NCBI GenBank assembly: GCA_036398095.1 | Contig: DASWHR010000085.1 | Coordinates: 1 to 25,888, forward strand | Source: DASWHR01 sp036398095 | GTDB lineage: Bacteria; Actinomycetota; AC-67 | Direction of reading: 5' to 3' | DNA: 25,888 nt | Shown here: piece after piece, positions 20,962-25,888 of the stretch | How positions within the stretch are numbered: position 1 is the first letter of the stretch | Layout: every line of letters starts with the position of its first letter | Notes under the pieces: generated by a model | What the model saw: the letters and a program-made list of their open reading frames with translations, nothing else | Told to the model about the DNA's origin: nothing | Database searches by the model: none | Program-made: the position numbers and the translations under genes

Positions 20962-21392
20962 GGTCCGTCCCGTTCCACGCGCATCCACACCGTTGCGGTG
21001 ATCGTGACCTCGGGCACGTAGCGTCCGATCAACGGGACCACGATTCGCGGGCGGTACCGGATCGTCACCCGCGACGGCGTGCCGGCCGGCCGCGAGTCGG
21101 GCGCGACCTCGATCGTGGTTCGTTCCCCGTCCAGCGCCCCGGCCTGAAGAGCGGCTTCCTTGACCGCGGCGACATCGTTGGCGAGCGCAAGCATCCGCGC
21201 TCCCTCACGCGCGGCGTGCGCAACCCGCATCTGGTCCCAGGCGAGCAGAGAGATCTGCACGACCGCCAGCATCGCGATCGCGACGAGCGGAAGGACGGTC
21301 GCGAACTCGACCGACGCCGATCCGCGCTGGCCGGGAAGGTTGTTCCGCTTTGCCGGGAAGCCATGTCTCCTCTTTCCGACCGTTTGCGTCAA
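20958..21392 (-). CDS. TadE-like pilus assembly protein, 5' end uncertain (possible frameshift)
   Basis: TadE pseudopilin of the Tad system. The core RGSASVEFATVLPLVAIAMLAVVQISLLAWDQMRVAHAAREGAR is diagnostic: a prepilin-like Glu after the Gly/Ser motif, one helix, then the conserved AAREGAR. No ATG/GTG start lies in frame just before it. The listed start is a TTG at 21392 without a ribosome site. An ATG at 21364 with AGAGGAG nearby is one base out of frame; adding one base to the GGG run at 21333-21335 would join it to the TadE frame as MASRQSGTTFPGQRGSASVEF-like coding. So either the start is non-standard, or there is a frameshift or sequence error. The 3' end overlaps the next gene by 4 nt. 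Confidence 0.8.
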   Translation of the reverse strand: MTQTVGKRRHGFPAKRNNLPGQRGSASVEFATVLPLVAIAMLAVVQISLLAWDQMRVAHAAREGARMLALANDVAAVKEAALQAGALDGERTTIEVAPDSRPAGTPSRVTIRYRPRIVVPLIGRYVPEVTITATVWMRVERDGP

Positions 21393-21467
21393 TGCGGCAG
21401 AAGGCGAATAGACAGCGGGCAGGCATTCGTCATGATTGGTCGAAATCCCAGGCAAAAGCATCCGATT

Positions 21468-21475
21468 GGGGAGGA
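21468..21475 (+). promoter_or_regulatory. ribosome binding site (GGGGAGGA)
   Basis: Strong purine-rich site 4 nt before the ATG at 21480, fixing the start of the secreted 177-aa protein and showing the plus strand is translated here. Confidence 0.7.
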
Positions 21476-21479
21476 CCGT

Positions 21480-22013
21480 ATGAGTTTCCGTCGTATCGCC
21501 GCCGCCGCGCTCGTCGCGGCCGTCGCGCTGATGCCGTTGTCCGGCCACGCGATCCTCGAAGAGAAGAGACAGGTTCCCGGGAGCGCGTGCACGATCGGCG
21601 ACTCTTCTCTGACCTTCAATTCGGTGAGCGGACAGTGGATCGGTGCCGCCAACTTGGACTGCCGAGACGGATCCGGCGAGCCGGCAAACCAGATCGGCTT
21701 GTCGCTGAACTTCGTGCTGCATCAGATCCAGGGCGTGAACACGTTCCAGCCGCCCTACCTGACCGGGCCTGTGGCGATGACTTCCCAGGCGGACCCGTTT
21801 AACCCGGCGGCGACGACGTTTTCGTGTGGTTCCTGCCCGTCGATTCAGGCACAGGGAACGCGCGCGACGCTCACGCCCGGCCTCTACATCATGAACGTCC
21901 AAGGGACCGTCCAGCAGGCGGTTCTGCTGAGGCGCGGGTCGCACACGACCTGCTTCCTGGTTCGCGGCGACATCGAAGGCGAAGCCGACGCCATTCCCGG
22001 CTGCACGCCGTAG
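21480..22013 (+). CDS. secreted Cys-containing protein of unknown function
   Basis: A 177-aa protein with a signal peptide (MSFRRIAAAALVAAVALMPLSGHA, cleavage after GHA). The mature part has six Cys (SACTIG, LDCRDG, FSCGSC, TTCFL, PGCTP), likely paired as disulfides outside the cell, and is mainly polar and beta-rich. No family is recognised. It is on the plus strand between the TadE and DUF4244-like genes, which are both on the minus strand, and is divergent from TadE with an ~88-120 nt shared upstream region. A strong hairpin follows. Its location within the pilus gene set suggests a surface role but the sequence does not show one. Confidence 0.75.
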   Translation: MSFRRIAAAALVAAVALMPLSGHAILEEKRQVPGSACTIGDSSLTFNSVSGQWIGAANLDCRDGSGEPANQIGLSLNFVLHQIQGVNTFQPPYLTGPVAMTSQADPFNPAATTFSCGSCPSIQAQGTRATLTPGLYIMNVQGTVQQAVLLRRGSHTTCFLVRGDIEGEADAIPGCTP

Positions 22014-22026
22014 CGAGACCTTTTCC

Positions 22027-22054
22027 GGGGGCGCGGCATCATCGCCGCGCCCCC
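22027..22054. terminator. 11-bp GC hairpin between convergent genes
   Basis: GGGGGCGCGGC (22027-22037) pairs perfectly with GCCGCGCCCCC (22044-22054) around ATCATC. It lies 13 nt after the secreted protein's stop and 15 nt past the stop of the opposing DUF4244-like gene. Only two T follow on the plus strand; probably a bidirectional terminator. Confidence 0.65.
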
Positions 22055-22069
22055 TTCGCGTGTCGCGCA

Positions 22070-22237
22070 TCAGGACGAGAACATCGACAGGATGCGATCG
22101 AAGATCGTCTGGAAGAACGTCGTGATCGCGCCGCCCTTCGCCCAGTTGAGCAGCAGGAGCGCGATCGTGGCCGCGACCAGCGTCACGAGCGTGTACTCCG
22201 CCGTGGCCGAACCGCGCTGACTCCGGATGATTCGCAT
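22070..22237 (-). CDS. DUF4244/Flp-like small pilin protein of the Tad system
   Basis: A 55-aa protein: MRIIRSQRGSATAEYTLVTLV followed by a hydrophobic run (AATIALLLLNWA) and an amphipathic end (FFQTIFDRILSMFSS). The Gly-Ser-x-x-x-Glu-Tyr at the head of the helix resembles the prepilin processing region of Flp pilins, and the length and position match the DUF4244 proteins (Rv3656c type) encoded between TadC and TadE in actinobacteria. ATG 22237 has AAAGGAGAT 3-5 nt upstream. It may be the pilin subunit itself. Here it is separated from TadE by an opposing gene. Confidence 0.82.
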   Translation of the reverse strand: MRIIRSQRGSATAEYTLVTLVAATIALLLLNWAKGGAITTFFQTIFDRILSMFSS

Positions 22238-22414
22238 CGGATCTCCTTTCGTCGGGAGGCGCGACGCTACGACGGGAGCGCACCCGAATCCAGTCTCGGC
22301 TGAACGCGCGAATCCGGGAGAAGCTCCCAAATCCCTCGCAGCACGGAACGGGCGGATCGGGGCGTGGCGAACCGGACGGACGGGCCCGAGCAGGCATCCT
22401 CCGGGCGGACCTCG

Positions 22415-22420
22415 TATAAA
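22415..22420 (+). promoter_or_regulatory. candidate -10 box (TATAAA) of the protease gene
   Basis: TATAAA matches the -10 consensus at five of six positions and lies 36 nt before ATG 22457; no good -35 box is seen. A purine-rich AGGAGG (22445-22450) then sits 6 nt before the ATG. Confidence 0.4.
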
Positions 22421-22456
22421 GGAGGGAACCCATCGAAGACCTCTAGGAGGATTTGA

Positions 22457-25054
22457 ATGCTACGCCGGCGTTTCCTGCTGACTGCACTCGCGACCACGAT
22501 GCTGGTCTCGGGCCTGTCCACCTCGGCTTCGACCGCGATGACGCTCGGCCGTCAGCACACGGCCGACAACGCGCTGTCCTGGGAAGGCACGATCGCCCGC
22601 CCCGCGGCCGACCGCGACGAGTGCGCGATGCTGGCGGGGACGCCGCTGGATTGCGCCGACGGCGTCGTCCCGAGCGGCAGCGACTCGCGGACCTACGTCG
22701 CCGAACTCGGCAGCGCGCGGCGCGCCCGCGTCACGACCTGGGTCGAGTGGCCCGGCGTGGACACGATGGAGGTCTACGTCTTCGACGCCGCCGGCAACGT
22801 CGTCCGCTCCGGCGGCGGCACCGGTAGCTCGGTGATCCTGTCCTACGACGCGCTCAACCACAAGAGCTACGAAGTTCGCGTCGTCGGCGCCGGAAACGCC
22901 GGCACGACCTACACGGCCTATACCTGGATCCGGCGAATGGAGGGCCAGAACTACAACGGCCCCGGCACGCTGAAGTACCCGGCGAAGGACTTGTTCGCAA
23001 CCGTCGAGATCCCGATCAACGTGGTTTTCGTCGGCTTCGACGAAGACGAGGTGGACGGCAACGCGCAGCGCGTGCTGGATCAGATCCCCGAGGCGTTCCG
23101 CCCGGCGATCCGCATCGGCGGCTCCAGCCTCGGCGGCACCGGTCTGGTGCGCCGCGACGGCGGTCCCGAGGCGCGGCAGCTGCTCGAACTGTCGGGCAAC
23201 GACATCGAGATCGAGCCGATCGAATATCGCTACAAGCCGCGCATCATCACGGCGAGCGAGGACTACAGCCGCAAGCTCTTCGCAGCCGCGAAGGCCGCGA
23301 CGGAATCGGGCGAATACCAGCTTCCCTACGACCGCGAGTTCATCGAACGCTACAACGCGCGGGCCGCGGCGCTGCGCGGAACGAGCGCGGTTGCGCCGGG
23401 CACGCCGATCGACTTCGTCGACGGCATGACGCTCGAGGATTGGGTGGCGAAGAACCCGCCCGCGCCCGATATCAGCTTCGATCTGTCGAAGCCGGCGAAC
23501 GGCTACACGTACTTCGTGATCGACTCGTTCCGTCCCGAGTACGCGGCCGACTACTTCGACCCGAGTCGCTACCACAACTTCCGGGTCATGAACGACATCA
23601 CCACCGATCCCGACTCGGGCACGCAGAACGGCTTCGACTGGGGTCGCGTCTGGGGCGGCCGGTTCCGGTTCCTGATGCTCGACACCGGCGCGGCGCCGAA
23701 CGCGTGGGAAGCCGCGCACTACCCGACGACGAAGATCTTCCGCGTCTCCGGCAACGGCGACTCGTCGCTGACCGATCCGCCGGTGTGGCACTACACCGAT
23801 GCGAACATCGGCGACTTCTACGACAAGATCGGCGAGGACGTGCAGTACGCGATCTGGATGCGGTTCACGCGCGGCTATCTGTACCGGCCGAAGGCATACG
23901 AGAAGTTCATCCTGGCCGGGAACACCTGGCACGACGCCGACGCCTACGCCCCGTGGCCGTCGAAGCTGGAGGGCCTCTACAAGGACAAGCTGATCCTGCA
24001 GAAATACTCCGAGCTGATCCCGTATGCGTCGTGGAAGGGGTTCTCCAACTTCAAGTACCTGTCCAAAGGCGATCCCGAGCAGAACGCGATCGACGACGGC
24101 AAGCAACGCTCCGTGAACGGCGCGCCGGTGCCGTTCGCCGTCAACACCGGCCCGGTGATGAGCCTGATCAACCAGAACCGCGAAACGTACGCGCCGCTGG
24201 AGGCAAGCACGTTCACGGTGCCGGTGCTGAACGTCGTCTTCCAGAGTCTGTACACGTTCTCGCTTCCCGCGGTCGTCGGCGGCATCGCCGAAGGCGAGGA
24301 TGGCGAGCCGTGGGGTCAGATTCAGAACGTGAACGACCGAACCAAGACGCCGGCCGCGACCGGGACGGTGAAGGACTCGTCGGGTACCGAGCACTCCCCC
24401 GCCGTCGACGACGCCCGCGGGACGCTGATCGAGACCGTTCCCGGCGGCGTCGATAACGTCGCGCGGTTCGGCTTCACCGCGACCGCGCTCCACGAAGCCG
24501 GCCATTTCTTCGGCTTGTCGCACACCCACGACGCGGTCGCCTATGACCCGAACCTCGCGGCCGACGCGTCCGACGCCTCGAAGCCGAGTGGCTATTACGA
24601 GGCGATCGACTGGATGTACACCACGACGGCCAGCCCGATGGGCTACGGCTGGGAGTACAACCAGTTCGAGATCATGGACAAGGACAATATCTGGATCGGC
24701 CACGCGCTCGAATGGCTGAAGGAGGCCCACGAGGCGATCGCCGACTCCTACGCCGCCTTCGACGTGCGCCGCCGCACCGCGCTCACGCCGGCGGTCAACT
24801 GGCGGGCGCGTACGGCCGAGCAGCACATCGACGCAGCGGTCGCGGCCTTGAAGGACGGCCGCTATCTGGACGCCGTCACGTCGGCCAAGACGGCCATGAA
24901 GTGGGGCTACTGGACGTTGAACATGGCCGCATGGACGGTCGTTCCCGGCTACCGGGAGGCGGCGAAGGCGAACGCCACGGCACGCGCGGCCTCGGCGGCG
25001 ATCATGCCGGCCGCGGTCACGCGCTCACGTCGCCGCCGTCGCACGTCCCGCTGA
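22457..25054 (+). CDS. large secreted zinc metalloprotease, metzincin-like
   Basis: Predicted secreted endopeptidase, 865 aa. A signal peptide (MLRRRFLLTALATTMLVSG..., residues ~1-27) is followed by a beta-sandwich resembling a PPC pre-peptidase domain (~70-160, VEWPGVDTMEVYVFDAAGNV). The long middle (~180-640) is not recognised. The catalytic motif is HEAGHFFGLSHTHD (residues 679-692): His679, Glu680, His683 and His689 fit HExxHxxGxxH, and ASPMGYG at Met728 fits a metzincin Met-turn about 40 residues later. The C-terminal ~130 residues are Ala-rich helices ending in a run of Arg (TRSRRRRRTSR) with no membrane helix. ATG 22457 has AGGAGG at 6 nt. It sits plus-strand between the TadC and DUF4244-like genes; a role in pilus processing is only a possibility. 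Confidence 0.85.
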   Translation: MLRRRFLLTALATTMLVSGLSTSASTAMTLGRQHTADNALSWEGTIARPAADRDECAMLAGTPLDCADGVVPSGSDSRTYVAELGSARRARVTTWVEWPGVDTMEVYVFDAAGNVVRSGGGTGSSVILSYDALNHKSYEVRVVGAGNAGTTYTAYTWIRRMEGQNYNGPGTLKYPAKDLFATVEIPINVVFVGFDEDEVDGNAQRVLDQIPEAFRPAIRIGGSSLGGTGLVRRDGGPEARQLLELSGNDIEIEPIEYRYKPRIITASEDYSRKLFAAAKAATESGEYQLPYDREFIERYNARAAALRGTSAVAPGTPIDFVDGMTLEDWVAKNPPAPDISFDLSKPANGYTYFVIDSFRPEYAADYFDPSRYHNFRVMNDITTDPDSGTQNGFDWGRVWGGRFRFLMLDTGAAPNAWEAAHYPTTKIFRVSGNGDSSLTDPPVWHYTDANIGDFYDKIGEDVQYAIWMRFTRGYLYRPKAYEKFILAGNTWHDADAYAPWPSKLEGLYKDKLILQKYSELIPYASWKGFSNFKYLSKGDPEQNAIDDGKQRSVNGAPVPFAVNTGPVMSLINQNRETYAPLEASTFTVPVLNVVFQSLYTFSLPAVVGGIAEGEDGEPWGQIQNVNDRTKTPAATGTVKDSSGTEHSPAVDDARGTLIETVPGGVDNVARFGFTATALHEAGHFFGLSHTHDAVAYDPNLAADASDASKPSGYYEAIDWMYTTTASPMGYGWEYNQFEIMDKDNIWIGHALEWLKEAHEAIADSYAAFDVRRRTALTPAVNWRARTAEQHIDAAVAALKDGRYLDAVTSAKTAMKWGYWTLNMAAWTVVPGYREAAKANATARAASAAIMPAAVTRSRRRRRTSR

Positions 25055-25092
25055 CCCGGGCGGCTCTTTTTCGTCCCCGGCCGCTCGCGGCG

Positions 25093-25098
25093 TAGGAT
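25093..25098 (+). promoter_or_regulatory. candidate -10 box (TAGGAT) of the dodecin gene
   Basis: TAGGAT lies 42 nt before ATG 25141, after the protease stop; a separate promoter for dodecin is plausible. The -35 region is weak. Confidence 0.25.
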
Positions 25099-25140
25099 CG
25101 GCCGTCGAATGGAACCGCCGCGACCGAAGGGAGACCGCGA

Positions 25141-25350
25141 ATGTCGGACAGCATCTATCGCGTCACGGAAGTGATCGGCACGAGCACGACCTCGTGGGAG
25201 GACGCCGCGAAGAACGCCGTCGAGACGGCCGCCAAGACGCTCCGCGACTTGCGCGTCGGAGAGGTCTCGAAGCTGGATGTCACGATCGACGAAGGCCGCG
25301 TGACGGGCTACCGGGCGCGCGTCGGGATCTCGTTCAAGTACGACACCTAA
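25141..25350 (+). CDS. dodecin family flavin-binding protein
   Basis: A 69-aa dodecin, the full family length. Dodecins form a hollow dodecamer that binds FMN/riboflavin (or CoA/FMN in bacterial types) and buffers free flavin. The pattern IYRVTEVIGTSTTSWEDAAKN, then AKTLRDLRVGEVSKLDVTID and YRARVGISFKYD, matches the beta-alpha-beta-beta fold; Trp19 in the SW motif is the usual flavin-stacking residue position. AGGGAG lies 6-7 nt upstream of the ATG. It is 86 nt downstream of the protease gene and convergent with TadC, the stops being only 7 nt apart. Confidence 0.93.
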   Translation: MSDSIYRVTEVIGTSTTSWEDAAKNAVETAAKTLRDLRVGEVSKLDVTIDEGRVTGYRARVGISFKYDT

Positions 25351-25357
25351 TCGCGCG

Positions 25358-25888
25358 CTACCGGCCGCCGAGCGATCGGATGGCGACGATCAGCGACGGC
25401 GCGATCGCGAGCAGCGCGAAGGCCGGCAGGAAGCACAGCGTTAGGGGGAACAGCATGCGGACGGGCGCCGCGAGCGCATGCTCGCGCGCCCGGTCGCGTG
25501 CGGCGGCGCGGGCCTCGGCGGCCTGCGCCGCGAGCGTATCCGCGAGCGGCGAGCCGTAGCGGGCCGCGCGACGCAACGCGGCGACGACGCCGCGGACCTC
25601 TTCGCCGGCGGCCCGGTCGGCCCAGATCTGAAGCGCGTCGTCCCACCGCAATCCCGCGTCGAGCGCCGCGACACCGCGCGTCATGGCTTCGCCGAGCGGC
25701 CCGCCGGTCGCGGTAGCGACGCGCCGAAGCGCCGGGTCCAGGCCCATCCCGCCGATGACGCACACCGCCAGCAGATCCAGCGCGTCGGGCAGCGCGTCGG
25801 CGACTCGCCGGATGCGTTCCCGTTCGGCGCGCGCTTCGGCGATGCCGGCCAGGCGCCACGCGCAGCCACCGAGCAAGCCCGCCGCGAC
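25358..25888 (-). CDS. TadC-like type II secretion F-domain membrane protein, 5' truncated by the window edge
   Basis: Inner-membrane platform protein of the Tad pilus machine. The 177 visible residues are the T2SSF domain: RRVADALPDALDLLAVCVIGGMGLDPALRR, GLRWDDALQIWADR, AARYGSPLADTLAAQAAEARAAARDRA, and the final membrane segments MLFPLTLCFLPAFALLAIAPSLI. This is the TadC form (LPDALDLLAVCVxGG...LFPLxLCFLPAF). The frame stays open to 25888, so the N-terminal membrane segments are outside. TadB and TadA are expected just beyond the window on the same strand. Confidence 0.9.
   Translation of the reverse strand, partial: VAAGLLGGCAWRLAGIAEARAERERIRRVADALPDALDLLAVCVIGGMGLDPALRRVATATGGPLGEAMTRGVAALDAGLRWDDALQIWADRAAGEEVRGVVAALRRAARYGSPLADTLAAQAAEARAAARDRAREHALAAPVRMLFPLTLCFLPAFALLAIAPSLIVAIRSLGGR

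Noticed and set aside
22460..24826. Long open frame of 788 codons on the minus strand
   Set aside because: It is antisense to the protease gene, which has a signal peptide, ribosome site and zinc motif. The minus frame gives a low-complexity Arg/Val/Asp-rich product typical of a high-GC shadow frame.
25045..25075. Possible terminator with TTTTT after the protease gene
   Set aside because: The only stem before the T-run is 4 bp (CCCG/CGGG); not supportable by eye.
1..25888. CRISPR array, tRNA/rRNA genes, insertion sequences or phage genes
   Set aside because: No regularly spaced repeats, no cloverleaf-like segments, and no transposase, integrase or phage-type proteins were seen on either strand.

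Overview
This is a GC-rich bacterial window that looks like a chromosomal segment of a high-GC Gram-positive bacterium, most likely Actinomycetota. The evidence is a Tad-pilus gene set in the actinobacterial style (TadC, a DUF4244-like small protein, TadE, and a second TadE-like protein of the Rv3654c type), a class E-like sortase, a dodecin, and a DUF1998 helicase convergent with the Tad genes. I recall that last arrangement as conserved in actinobacteria (Rv3649 and Rv3654c-Rv3659c in Mycobacterium). The genus cannot be told from the sequence, and a deep-branching or uncultured lineage is plausible.

Layout. 1-1992: 3' part of a MrfA/YprA-type DEAD/H helicase. 2079-3269: secreted protein with Ig-like repeats. 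3266-3526 (-): small zinc-ribbon-like protein. 3583-4740 (-): secreted fibronectin-III protein with a possible sorting signal. 5026-5823: SAM methyltransferase. 6026-19016: a tightly packed ten-gene operon, the centre of the window. 19078-19827 (-): catalytically complete sortase. 20046-20528 (-): PPOX-family flavin/F420 oxidoreductase. 20572-25888 (-): Tad genes, interrupted by plus-strand genes for a secreted Cys-containing protein (21480-22013), a large metzincin-like protease (22457-25054) and a dodecin (25141-25350).

The ten-gene operon encodes, in order: an unrecognised secreted 733-aa protein with a C-terminal membrane anchor; a lipoprotein; a first LIV-type substrate-binding lipoprotein; a PQQ-repeat-like beta-propeller with a signal peptide and C-terminal membrane helix; a sortase-fold protein that has lost both catalytic His and Cys; a 99-aa one-helix protein; a second, Tat-type substrate-binding lipoprotein; LivH; a LivM-LivG fusion; and LivF with a lysine-rich tail. 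Junctions are 4-16 nt overlaps or gaps of 4-12 nt, so all ten are probably co-transcribed and translationally coupled. The simplest reading is a hydrophobic-amino-acid-type (HAAT) ABC importer that has gained a dedicated envelope module: propeller, pseudo-sortase and anchored proteins. The substrate is unknown. This is the best candidate in the window for an undescribed system.

No stretch longer than 300 bases lacks a gene. The largest gaps are 4759-5025 (divergent promoter region with short repeats), 5824-6025 (promoter and leader of the big operon), 19828-20045 (sortase leader with repeats, plus a hairpin) and 22238-22456 (divergent region with a TATAAA box). I saw no tRNA, rRNA, CRISPR array, transposase or integrase.
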